From an uncultured Rhodospirillales bacterium (GTDB taxonomy: Bacteria > Pseudomonadota > Alphaproteobacteria > Rhodospirillales > Defluviicoccaceae), in contig CAKZLS010000224.1 in assembly GCA_937127205.1 (NCBI GenBank), positions 1 through 15,290 on the forward strand: 15,290 bases of DNA, read 5' to 3'. The notes below the pieces were generated by a model. That model saw only the letters and a list, made by a program, of their open reading frames with translations. It made no database searches and was not told the origin of the DNA. This document shows positions 1 through 6,407 of the stretch, one piece after another (position 1 is the stretch's first letter; each line of letters begins with the position of its first letter). The position numbers were made by a program, and so were the translations under genes.

Positions 1-56
1 CGCCGGCGCGGCTCCTCCTGCCGAGGAGGCGAGAAACTCGATCACAAAGAGTCATG

Positions 57-72
57 TGTGGACGGCCTCTGC
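57..72. repeat. Subterminal inverted repeat, transposase-distal (right) end
   Basis: TGTGGACGGCCTCTGC matches the reverse complement of 1420-1435 at 14 of 16 positions. It lies about 257 nt beyond the transposase stop codon and defines the right end of the IS. Confidence 0.75.
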
Positions 73-328
73 GTTGCAAGGGAAATTTGACTTGATTGCC
101 GCCTCGGTCGGGTGCGGTCATGTGTCCGGCCTGTTGACGCGGCACCTGGCCGCTGGCCCTGATGAAGTTCGCGGATCGGGTCTCAATCATTATTACGCGG
201 TTGGTCCGCATGACCCATTGCGAGGTGTCCCGATCCCCGGCTCGACCGGTTGGCATCACGTCATTTTCACCCTTGCAAATCTCTGCATACGCTCTCCTCG
301 TTACACCTGATCCGTCGTCCGCCGGTTA
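73..328 (-). ncRNA. Non-coding right end of the IS; candidate guide RNA (seekRNA/bridge RNA) region
   Basis: This is the stretch of about 256 nt between the transposase stop and the right inverted repeat. In IS1111-type elements the non-coding RNA that guides target choice is made from this downstream end, while in IS110-type elements it comes from the upstream end. Small dyads are visible, for example GCGG-N5-CCGC at 197-209 and CCGG-N5-CCGG at 237-249. The only ORF crossing it has no recognisable family features. That an RNA is made here is inferred from the family. Its ends and guide loops cannot be read from this single copy. Confidence 0.45.
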
Positions 329-1354
329 TCAGGCCGCCGCACGCGGCGCGCGGTAGGTTTCGCCCTTGGCCAGCAAGGCCCAGGCAATGCGTGCCATTTT
401 GTTGGCCATGGCGACGGTGACCAGCCGCGCCGGCCGGCGCTCGAGCAGACCGTTGACCCACTCCGCCCCCGGCGCGGTGCCCTTGCGGGCCGAGCGCAAC
501 GTGCTGGTGGCGCCGAGCACCAGAAGTCTCCGGATGTAGCGGTTTCCCTGCTTCGATATGCGGCCGAGCCGCTTTTTGTCGCCGCTGGAGTTCTGCCGGG
601 GAACCAGCCCCAGCCAGGCGGCGAACTCGCGGCCCGAGCGGAAGAACGACGGATCGGGGACGCTGGCCGCGATAAACGACGCGATGCGAAACCCGACGCC
701 AGGGATCGTCTCCAGGCGGCGGCTGGCCTCGTTGCTCTTGTGCCAAGTCATAATCTCGGCGTCGGCGGCGGCGATCGCATCCTCGGCCGCGCGAAGCTGC
801 GCCACCAGCGGCCGCAACGCCGCCTTCGCCAGGGCGGGAACGCTTTCGTCCTCGCCATCCTCGATCACCGCGATGAGATCGTCGACCTTTTCCCGGCCTT
901 TAGGCACGATCATCCCGAGCTCGGCCATGTGCGCCCGCAGCGCGTTGACCAGCATGGTCTGTTGGCGAATCAATAGTTCACGAGATTTGTGCAGCATCAA
1001 CGCCGACTGCTGGTCTTCGGTCTTGACTGGCACGAAACGCATGGTCGGCCGCCCCACCGCCTCGCAGATCGCCGCGGCATCAACGGCGTCGTTCTTGCCG
1101 CGGCGCACATAGGCCTTAACATACGACGGCGGCATGATCCGCGCTTCGTGCCCCAGCGCTCTCAGCTCCCGCGCCCAGAAATGCGCCGTGCCGCACGCCT
1201 CCAGACCGATCAGGCACGGCTCCTTGCCGGCAAAGAAATCACCAACCTTGGCGCGCCGCAAACGGCGGCGGACCACCACCTTTCCCTCGGCGTCGATGCC
1301 ATGCACTTGAAACACGTTCTTGGCCAAATCCAGGCCCACTGTGGTAATTTGCAT
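329..1354 (-). CDS. IS110-family transposase (DEDD recombinase)
   Basis: This 341-residue protein fits the family's usual length. The N-terminal DEDD (RuvC-like) domain begins MQITTVGLDLAKNVFQVHG. Candidate catalytic acids are D9, E52, D89 and D92 (in KNDAVDAAA). A coiled-coil middle follows, then the Transposase_20 domain with a helix-hairpin-helix-like IPGVGFRIA stretch near residue 217. The downstream NSSGDKKRLGRISKQGN motif carries the conserved serine proposed as nucleophile (S256 or S257). The start at 1354 was preferred over an in-frame upstream start at 1405 because it begins at the conserved MQITTVGLDLAK and follows a GAGAGGAG ribosome-binding site. The enzyme would cut and join DNA with an RNA guide. 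The reading frame is intact. Confidence 0.93.
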   Translation of the reverse strand: MQITTVGLDLAKNVFQVHGIDAEGKVVVRRRLRRAKVGDFFAGKEPCLIGLEACGTAHFWARELRALGHEARIMPPSYVKAYVRRGKNDAVDAAAICEAVGRPTMRFVPVKTEDQQSALMLHKSRELLIRQQTMLVNALRAHMAELGMIVPKGREKVDDLIAVIEDGEDESVPALAKAALRPLVAQLRAAEDAIAAADAEIMTWHKSNEASRRLETIPGVGFRIASFIAASVPDPSFFRSGREFAAWLGLVPRQNSSGDKKRLGRISKQGNRYIRRLLVLGATSTLRSARKGTAPGAEWVNGLLERRPARLVTVAMANKMARIAWALLAKGETYRAPRAAA

Positions 1355-1419
1355 CTCGGACGGCTCCTCTCGATTGTGGCGTTCAACACGACCACCATAT
1401 GGCACTTCGATGCCGCGGA

Positions 1420-1435
1420 GCAGGGGCCGTCCACC
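1420..1435. repeat. Subterminal inverted repeat, transposase-proximal (left) end
   Basis: The reverse strand reads GGTGGACGGCCCCTGC, pairing with 57-72 at 14 of 16 positions. It lies about 66 nt upstream of the transposase start, which is the short left end expected of an IS1111-type element. Confidence 0.75.
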
Positions 1436-1657
1436 CCATCATCAGTAACGACCGTTGGTATTGGTGCTGTATCCAGCCTTTTGGGCTTCCTGTCCATGCC
1501 TGTCAATCGTGTCTCGCCACCGCCGCCCGCCGGCCGGAGTTGAGCGAGACCGCCGGATGGAATTGCCAAACCGAAACCGGTGCTGTACCTCACCACCACA
1601 ACGGCGCCCGGACGAGCAACCGAGCCCGGCGATGATTTGGCATGAGAGGGGCAAGTG
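1436..1657. other. Non-coding gap between the IS and the dehydrogenase gene
   Basis: No convincing gene was found in this stretch. A 9-nt direct repeat GGTGCTGTA occurs at 1463-1471 and 1579-1587. No clear sigma-70 promoter could be assigned, although the dehydrogenase presumably needs one here. The IS may have separated that gene from its original upstream neighbour. Short ORFs crossing the gap on either strand lack a good ribosome-binding site and resemble no family I know. Confidence 0.5.
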
Positions 1658-2599
1658 ATGAAAGTAGCGGTCTGTTCGCGGTCTTTTTCCCGCCATCCAC
1701 AACTGCGGGCGGAGCTTCAAGCGGGCTTTCCCGAGGCCTATTTCAACGACGACGGCCTTAACCTGTCCGGCGACTCGCTGGTGGCGTTTCTCGAACCGGC
1801 CGAGCGCGCCGTCACCGCGTTGGAGAAGGTCGACGCGGACGTGATTTCCCGCCTGCCCAATCTGAAGGTGCTCAGCAAGTACGGCGTCGGCACCGACACC
1901 CTCGACTTCGAAGCCCTGGACGCCGCCGGCATCGATGTGGGCTGGACCGCCGGGGTCAACCGCCGCTCGGTCTCCGAGCTGGTGATCGCCATGGCCATTT
2001 CGTGTCTGCGCCTGCTGCCCCAAGCCACCGCCGAGGTTCGCTCCGGCACCTGGCGCCAGATCGTCGGCAATCAGCTCTCCGACCAAACGGTGGGAATCGT
2101 CGGCTGCGGCAATATCGGCAAGGACTTGGTGAAGCTGCTCAAGCCATTCGGCTGTCCTGTCCTTGCCAATGACATCGTCGACTATGCCGAGTTCTACCGC
2201 GAGCACGGCGTCGAGGCGGTCTCGCTCGAAGATCTGCTCGCCCGCGCCGACGTGGTCACCCTGCACGTGCCCCGGGACAAATCCACGCTGAACATGCTCA
2301 GCCGCGAGCGCATGGCGATGATGAAGCCCGGCGGCATTCTCATCAACGCCGCCCGGGGCGGTATCCTCGACGAGGACGCGCTCAAGGACTCGCTGGACTC
2401 CGGCCACCTTGCCGGTGCGGCCCTCGACGTGCTGGCGGTGGAGCCGCCCGCCGACACGGCGCTGTTCCAGCATCCTAACATCATCGTCACCCCCCACATC
2501 GGCGGCAGCGCCGCGGAAGCCATCCTGGCCATGGGCCGCGCCGCCATCCAGGGCTTGAGCGAATACCGCCCGGCCCGCTCCTATCTTCCCTCCCCCTGA
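1658..2599 (+). CDS. D-2-hydroxyacid dehydrogenase, phosphoglycerate dehydrogenase-like
   Basis: This 313-residue NAD-dependent dehydrogenase of the D-isomer-specific 2-hydroxyacid family would oxidise or reduce a 2-hydroxy acid/2-keto acid pair in the cytoplasm. The Rossmann motif GCGNIG is at residues 149-154, with the NAD-ribose-binding acid D172 (in NDIVDY). The catalytic triad is visible: R233 in NAARGGILDEDAL, E262 in VEPP and H280 in TPHIGG. The length matches short SerA-like or hydroxypyruvate/glyoxylate reductase-like members, and there is no C-terminal ACT domain. A GTG at 1655 directly precedes the ATG at 1658. The ATG was chosen because it sits 6 nt behind GAGAGGGG. tadA follows after 25 nt on the same strand, suggesting cotranscription. 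The substrate cannot be told from the sequence. Confidence 0.9.
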   Translation: MKVAVCSRSFSRHPQLRAELQAGFPEAYFNDDGLNLSGDSLVAFLEPAERAVTALEKVDADVISRLPNLKVLSKYGVGTDTLDFEALDAAGIDVGWTAGVNRRSVSELVIAMAISCLRLLPQATAEVRSGTWRQIVGNQLSDQTVGIVGCGNIGKDLVKLLKPFGCPVLANDIVDYAEFYREHGVEAVSLEDLLARADVVTLHVPRDKSTLNMLSRERMAMMKPGGILINAARGGILDEDALKDSLDSGHLAGAALDVLAVEPPADTALFQHPNIIVTPHIGGSAAEAILAMGRAAIQGLSEYRPARSYLPSP

Positions 2600-2624
2600 C
2601 CGACAGGCGGGATCAAGAGGAACC

Positions 2625-3080
2625 ATGGGCACGCGACCGTCGTTCATGCGCATGGCGCTCGGCGAAGCGGAAAAGGCCTTCCAGCGCGGTGAGGTACCGG
2701 TAGGCGCGGTTCTGGTGAATGGGACCACTGGCGAGGTGGCGGCCGCATCAGGAAACCGGGTGGAGGAACTGGGCGACCCGACAGCTCACGCCGAGATGCT
2801 GGTCATCCGCGACGCCTGCGCGAAAGCTGGAGTGGCGAGGCTCCCCGGCTTCGATCTCTACGTTACCCTGGAGCCATGCGCCATGTGCACGGCCGCGGTT
2901 TCCTTCGCCCGTATCCGGCGCCTCTACTTCGGCGCTTACGATCCCAAGGGCGGCGCGGTGGACAACGGTGCCCGGTTTTTCGACCTCTCCACCTGCCACC
3001 ATACGCCGGAAGTTTTCGGCGGCATAGAGGAGACAGCCGCCCGCGATCTTCTACAGGCATTCTTCCAGGAAAAACGGTGA
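2625..3080 (+). CDS. tadA: TadA-like nucleoside/tRNA adenosine deaminase
   Basis: This 151-residue zinc-dependent cytidine/deoxycytidylate-deaminase-fold enzyme would convert the wobble adenosine of tRNA-Arg(ACG) to inosine if it is a true TadA. The zinc site is complete: HAE at residues 55-57 (H55 ligand, E57 proton shuttle) and PCAMC at 84-88 (C85 and C88 ligands). Flanking family motifs are the NR...DPTAHAEM stretch, LYVTLEPC, and the ARIRRLYFGAYDPKGGA segment at about 95-111. The C-terminal HHTPEVFGGI...LLQAFFQEKR tail is also typical of TadA. A ribosome-binding site AAGAGGAA precedes the ATG. It is convergent with nifQ, with only 28 nt between the stop codons. A guanine or other nucleoside deaminase of the same superfamily is the alternative. 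Confidence 0.85.
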   Translation: MGTRPSFMRMALGEAEKAFQRGEVPVGAVLVNGTTGEVAAASGNRVEELGDPTAHAEMLVIRDACAKAGVARLPGFDLYVTLEPCAMCTAAVSFARIRRLYFGAYDPKGGAVDNGARFFDLSTCHHTPEVFGGIEETAARDLLQAFFQEKR

Positions 3081-3108
3081 ACCTCACTCTGGATTACAGC
3101 GAGACAAC

Positions 3109-3660
3109 CTAATCTTCAGGGCCGAAGCAGTCGGCGACGTCATCACAGACCTCGCAGTTGGGAGCCTTGCAAATGGCCACCCCGTCGCGCTCGCACAGCT
3201 GTCGATAGAAGAACTTCTTCCATTTCATGTCGCCGCTGTTGCGTTCCTTGAGATCGGGGAAATGGCGCTGCATCAGGATGCTCAGCTCATCGCGGTTGAA
3301 CAGGCCGAGATCCTGCCAGAGATGGTTGGCGCCCAACGACCGCCGCGCCACGATAGCGGCCAGCCACTCTTCCTCGGGCGCACCGCAGCCGCGGTGATCG
3401 AGCAGGAGTTGGCGAAGGTCGGGCTCCTCCAATTCATCCGGCCCGGGATCTTCTCCCAGGGCCTGGATTGCGATGCGTCTCCATCCATCGGGAAAGTAGG
3501 TGTTGGATAGTTCCGTAAGGGCGACGGAGGACAGGCCGAGCGCCTCCGTCAGAGGACGCGGAAACTCCGCCGCCCCCACGGCGACCGCGCACGCAAACAA
3601 ATGGCGATCGAAGGGGTCTCCCAGACCCGAGTTCATCAGGTGCCCGTGCAGGGTGTCCAT
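3109..3660 (-). CDS. nifQ: NifQ, molybdenum donor for FeMo-cofactor synthesis
   Basis: This 183-residue protein ends with the diagnostic NifQ cysteine motif C-x4-C-x2-C-x5-C: C164, C169, C172 and C178 in CKAPNCEVCDDVADC. In this family the motif holds an Fe-S or Mo-Fe-S cluster that delivers molybdenum to the NifEN/NifH cofactor-maturation complex. The N-terminal half is helical and weakly conserved, as usual. The ATG at 3660 has a modest GGTGG upstream; an internal Met at residue 9 is an alternative start. It is the last gene of the nine-gene nif operon, 42 nt after the ferredoxin gene. No obvious rho-independent terminator lies in the 28 nt before the convergent tadA. Confidence 0.92.
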   Translation of the reverse strand: MDTLHGHLMNSGLGDPFDRHLFACAVAVGAAEFPRPLTEALGLSSVALTELSNTYFPDGWRRIAIQALGEDPGPDELEEPDLRQLLLDHRGCGAPEEEWLAAIVARRSLGANHLWQDLGLFNRDELSILMQRHFPDLKERNSGDMKWKKFFYRQLCERDGVAICKAPNCEVCDDVADCFGPED

Positions 3661-3702
3661 GGCACCACCGGTCCTGTGATGGTCCGATACCGGCTGTCGC
3701 GG

Positions 3703-4005
3703 TCAGGCCGCGAACGCTTCGGCGGCCGGGATCATTTTAATGGAATGCGACCCGCAGACCAACAGGCACGCCTCGCACCCGACACACCGGCCCTTGTCGG
3801 CGATGGTCATGATCATGCGCTCCACCTCGTCGTCGTCGGCGTCCACCAGTTCGCCGTCCTCGGTCTTTCCCATCAGGGCAAGGACATCGTGGTTGCAGAC
3901 CTTGTAACAGCGGCCGCAGCCGATGCAGGTCTCGGCCTCGAGGTGTTCGATGAACATGGGTGTCCAGGAGGTTCCGTCGCGCCTTAGCGCCTGGTACTCG
4001 GTCAT
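3703..4005 (-). CDS. fdxB: nif-specific 2[4Fe-4S] ferredoxin (ferredoxin III / FdxB type)
   Basis: This 100-residue ferredoxin has two complete cluster motifs: C27-x2-C30-x2-C33-x3-C37 and C74-x2-C77-x2-C80-x3-C84. They are separated by an acidic insert (GELVDADDDE, residues 51-60), as in nif-specific ferredoxin III. The family is thought to supply electrons to nitrogenase or to cofactor assembly. The proline that commonly follows the last cysteine of each motif is missing here (CNHD and CGSH), which may shift cluster potential. A GAAAGGAT ribosome-binding site precedes the ATG. It lies between the DUF269 gene (47-nt gap) and nifQ (42-nt gap). Its position downstream of nifENX and the DUF269 gene matches the usual fdxB location. 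Confidence 0.9.
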   Translation of the reverse strand: MTEYQALRRDGTSWTPMFIEHLEAETCIGCGRCYKVCNHDVLALMGKTEDGELVDADDDEVERMIMTIADKGRCVGCEACLLVCGSHSIKMIPAAEAFAA

Positions 4006-4052
4006 GGTCGGGATCCTTTCAATGATCGTGTCGTGGCCGCCCGGCTGGCGCG

Positions 4053-4538
4053 TCAGTCGTCGCAGTGGGCCACGTCGGAGAAACGGTTGATGATGCCGAC
4101 GCCGTCGGCGACCAGGGCTTGGCCAACAGCCGCCAGGGCGTCGACGGACTCGAAGCCGAAGCGGTGGACGTCGCGTAAAGTACGGTTCAGCACCACCAAA
4201 CGACCGGCGGTGATCAACACCCGTCCGAAACCCTCGCCGGAGATCTTCATGATCGGCGTCGCGTCGAGCCGGCTCTCGCGATTGATGGCATAGGCAACGG
4301 CGGTGTAGAAAATTTCAAGACGCCACAGCACCTTCTCGTCGGGATCGCCGATGATGGGAATCGAACGGCGTTTTTCCTTGGTCAGGACGAAGCTCGCCAG
4401 GACCTCGTCGTCGGACTTCTTGGACCAGACGCCATAGGTGTCGTGGGCACGCATCAACGCGATGAGCGAGTTTCGGTAGAGGCCCGACTTGACCTCGTCC
4501 GTCTGCTCGGTAGCGTCGGCAAGCGTCGCTTCGGTCAT
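4053..4538 (-). CDS. NifX-associated protein, DUF269 family
   Basis: This 161-residue soluble protein belongs to the DUF269/NifX-associated family, found almost only next to nifX in nif clusters. Typical features are an N-terminal helical stretch (LYRNSLIALMRAHDTYGVW), the segment KRRSIPIIGDPDEKVLWRLE, and a C-terminal half (KISGEGFGRVLITAGRLVV). The function is unproven; a role in handling FeMo-co or its precursors is inferred from its constant partners. The start at 4538 (ATG) overlaps the nifX stop as ATGA and has GGAGGAG upstream, so translation is probably coupled. A much longer in-frame upstream extension, antisense-free but inside nifX, was rejected for this reason. Confidence 0.9.
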   Translation of the reverse strand: MTEATLADATEQTDEVKSGLYRNSLIALMRAHDTYGVWSKKSDDEVLASFVLTKEKRRSIPIIGDPDEKVLWRLEIFYTAVAYAINRESRLDATPIMKISGEGFGRVLITAGRLVVLNRTLRDVHRFGFESVDALAAVGQALVADGVGIINRFSDVAHCDD

Positions 4539-5065
4539 TGCGCGCGCTCCTCCAGGTCCTCGTCGAGGAAGTCGAGGTTCTTGACGCCCTCGCTGGCCAT
4601 GGCCTTGCGGAGCCACGGCGGCGGCGAGGTCTTCAGCATGGTCTGCACCCGGTCGAGCACTTGATCGATGGGTTCGGGGTGCGGAAGCTTCACCGGGTGG
4701 ATGCGGCGATTGACCACCTTGGCCGCCGCCGGCCCGCCGATGGCGAGGACGAAAAGCAGCGCGCAACCTTCAAGGGCGTCGACCCGGGGCGTGATGCGGT
4801 CGTCGTTGGAATCGGCGTGAACGCCGTCCTCGGCGCTGACACCGTCGAACCGGATGGCTTCGACGAAGCGGTAACCGTCGGCCGAAACGGCGTAAATGGC
4901 GAAGTTGCGGGCACCGCCGAAGTGGGCATCCATGGTTTTCAGATCTTGGGTGGCAAAGGCAATCCGCATGGGTCCTCCTTCCGATCGCGCGCGGGTATTG
5001 TCGTCGAAGTCGAAGTCGGAGTCGGAACCGACCAATCGCAGCCTACGCACTGATGACGCTGGCAT
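4535..5065 (-). CDS. nifX: NifX, FeMo-cofactor/NifB-co carrier protein
   Basis: This 176-residue member of the NifX/NifY/NafY cofactor-binding family holds NifB-co or a FeMo-co precursor in transit to NifEN. The NifX pattern is clear: an N-terminal VRRLRLV segment, then RIAFATQDLKTMDAHFGGA, FAIYAVSADGYRFVEAIRFD, and LFVLAIGGPAAAKVVN followed by the PVKLPHPEPIDQVLDRV segment. The start was placed at the ATG at 5065, 9 nt behind GGGAGG. A TTG at 5074 is in frame but lies against the ribosome-binding site. The gene overlaps the end of nifN by 23 nt and the DUF269 start by 4 nt, so all three are likely cotranslated from one message. Confidence 0.93.
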   Translation of the reverse strand: MPASSVRRLRLVGSDSDFDFDDNTRARSEGGPMRIAFATQDLKTMDAHFGGARNFAIYAVSADGYRFVEAIRFDGVSAEDGVHADSNDDRITPRVDALEGCALLFVLAIGGPAAAKVVNRRIHPVKLPHPEPIDQVLDRVQTMLKTSPPPWLRKAMASEGVKNLDFLDEDLEERAQ

Positions 5066-6407
5066 CGCTCGCAACCTCCCTGTCCTGTCGTTGGTAGGGT
5101 TGATGTTCCGTTTGGTGATCGATGAAGATGTTGCCGATATCGAAGAGCAGTTCTCGCGTCCCCCGGTATCCGACGCTGACCCGGTGGCCGGCGCCCAAGC
5201 GGTCGAACACGGGAAAGCCCATCCGGTACAAGGGCACGCCGATGGCGTCGGCTGCGACCGCCGCGTGGGCGTTGGCGATGATCAGATCGCAATCGCCGCT
5301 GGAGGCCAAACGTTCCAGGTCATCGAGATCGCCGACGACCACCGGATCGCACGGAACCTTGGCGGCCGCCGGGCTCTTCATGGTGGTGACGGCAGCGCCG
5401 ATCCGGCAGCCCATCTCATCAAGGAATCGGGTGACGGCCAGCAACATATCCGGTTCCGCGGCCACCGCCGCGGTTCGGCCGGTAAAGAAGAAATGACCGT
5501 CGAGCATGGCATCCACCAAGCGGCTTCGCTCGCGCCGCAGAGGCTCCGGCGCCGGCCGGCCGCTTAAGCCGATTAGAGTTTCCACGAAGGCGTCGAAGGC
5601 CTCAAGGCCGATCAACCGATCGAAAACCTTGAACGGTACGCCGGAGCGGCGTTCGAGGGCTTCCGCCGCGCCCCGCATATGCTCGCCGATGGCGAGCGTG
5701 ATTTGCGACGCGCCCATGTCGCTCACCCGGTCGACAGGCGTGCCGCCGAGTGTCGTCGGTACGTATTCATCGGGAACGTGGCCATCGAGCGAGCCGGACA
5801 GGTCCGGAAGCACGATCGCGGAAAGTCCGAAGCTCTCGACCACGTCGCGCACCGCTTCCACATCGGCCGGCGTCATGTAGCTGGCGGGCAGCAGATTGAC
5901 CTGGCGGAGGATCCGCGTCTGGCGCTCTTCACGAACCAGGGCATCGATCATCGCCTGCACGGCGCTCGCCCAGCCCACCTCGAGGCTGCCGGCAAAATCG
6001 GGGGTCGGCGCGTGGACGACGGTGAGGTCGTTCCATTCCGGGTGGCGCAGCATGATGGAGCGAAGATCGCCGCGCACGTCTTCGTCGCGGGTCTCGGTGA
6101 GCGCAGTGGAACAGAGACCGATCAGTTTGGGGTTGGCACGCTCGAAGATGTTGCCGATGGCCTGTTCGATGTTTTCGGCACCGCCGAGGATGGTGCTGAG
6201 TTCGCTCATGGCGGTGGTCTGGAGCGGGATCGCCTCACGGAAGTGGCGAACCAGGAGGACAAGGGCAAAGGCCGTGCACCCCTGGCTTCCGTGCAGCAAG
6301 GGCAAACTTTTGTCGACGCCGAGAAAGGCCAGCGCGCCTCCCAACGCGGGGCTGGATTTCAGCGGATTGACGGCGCAGGCTTTGGTTCCGATCTCGGCCA
6401 CGTTCAT
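5043..6407 (-). CDS. nifN: NifN, beta-type subunit of the NifEN FeMo-co scaffold
   Basis: This 454-residue protein of the nitrogenase component 1 family is the NifK-like partner of NifE. The NifEN tetramer is the scaffold on which the NifB-co-derived precursor gains molybdenum and homocitrate. The N-terminal region has cysteine C11 (KACAVNPLKSSPALGG) and C44 in LLHGSQGCTAF, and C99 lies in GLCSTALTETRDED. These match the NifN versions of the component 1 cysteine sites. The C-terminus keeps the GFPVFDRLGAGHRVSVGYRG stretch common to NifK and NifN. The start at 6407 overlaps the nifE stop as ATGA and has GGAG 7 nt upstream. An earlier in-frame start at 6458 was rejected because it would lie within nifE and add a non-conserved 17-residue tail. 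Confidence 0.95.
   Translation of the reverse strand: MNVAEIGTKACAVNPLKSSPALGGALAFLGVDKSLPLLHGSQGCTAFALVLLVRHFREAIPLQTTAMSELSTILGGAENIEQAIGNIFERANPKLIGLCSTALTETRDEDVRGDLRSIMLRHPEWNDLTVVHAPTPDFAGSLEVGWASAVQAMIDALVREERQTRILRQVNLLPASYMTPADVEAVRDVVESFGLSAIVLPDLSGSLDGHVPDEYVPTTLGGTPVDRVSDMGASQITLAIGEHMRGAAEALERRSGVPFKVFDRLIGLEAFDAFVETLIGLSGRPAPEPLRRERSRLVDAMLDGHFFFTGRTAAVAAEPDMLLAVTRFLDEMGCRIGAAVTTMKSPAAAKVPCDPVVVGDLDDLERLASSGDCDLIIANAHAAVAADAIGVPLYRMGFPVFDRLGAGHRVSVGYRGTRELLFDIGNIFIDHQTEHQPYQRQDREVASDASVISA

Larger units (their letters stand above)
57..1435 (-). mobile_element. IS110-family (IS1111-type) insertion sequence
   Basis: A single transposase gene on the minus strand is bracketed by imperfect subterminal inverted repeats. 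TGTGGACGGCCTCTGC at 57-72 and GGTGGACGGCCCCTGC (reverse strand of 1420-1435) agree at 14 of 16 positions. The left end upstream of the transposase is short (about 80 nt) and the right end downstream of it is long (about 270 nt). This asymmetry, with subterminal repeats, fits the IS1111 subgroup rather than the IS110 subgroup. Members of this family make no target duplication, and none is expected here. The true tips probably lie a few bases outside the repeats, at about 50 and 1442. Both the transposase and the ends look intact, so the element may be active. Exact tips cannot be fixed without an empty site. Confidence 0.8.

Noticed and set aside
11..29. CTCCTC-N5-GAGGAG dyad near the left edge as a terminator
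   Set aside because: The stem is only 6 bp, no T-tract follows on either strand, and the gene it might end lies outside the window.
56..310. 84-residue ORF on the plus strand
   Set aside because: It starts inside the IS right inverted repeat and runs antisense through the non-coding right end, with no family features; it is better explained as part of the mobile element.
1395..1415. TGGCAC sequence resembling a sigma-54 -24 element in the IS left end
   Set aside because: The GC of the -12 element is off by one base from the required spacing, and no NifA-type site lies upstream.
1443..1508. Possible minus-strand peptide start (MDRKPKRLDTAPIPTVVTDDG) leading into the IS
   Set aside because: It has no good ribosome-binding site, resembles no family I know, and its continuation into the IS is out of any meaningful frame. 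It could be a gene remnant but cannot be supported.
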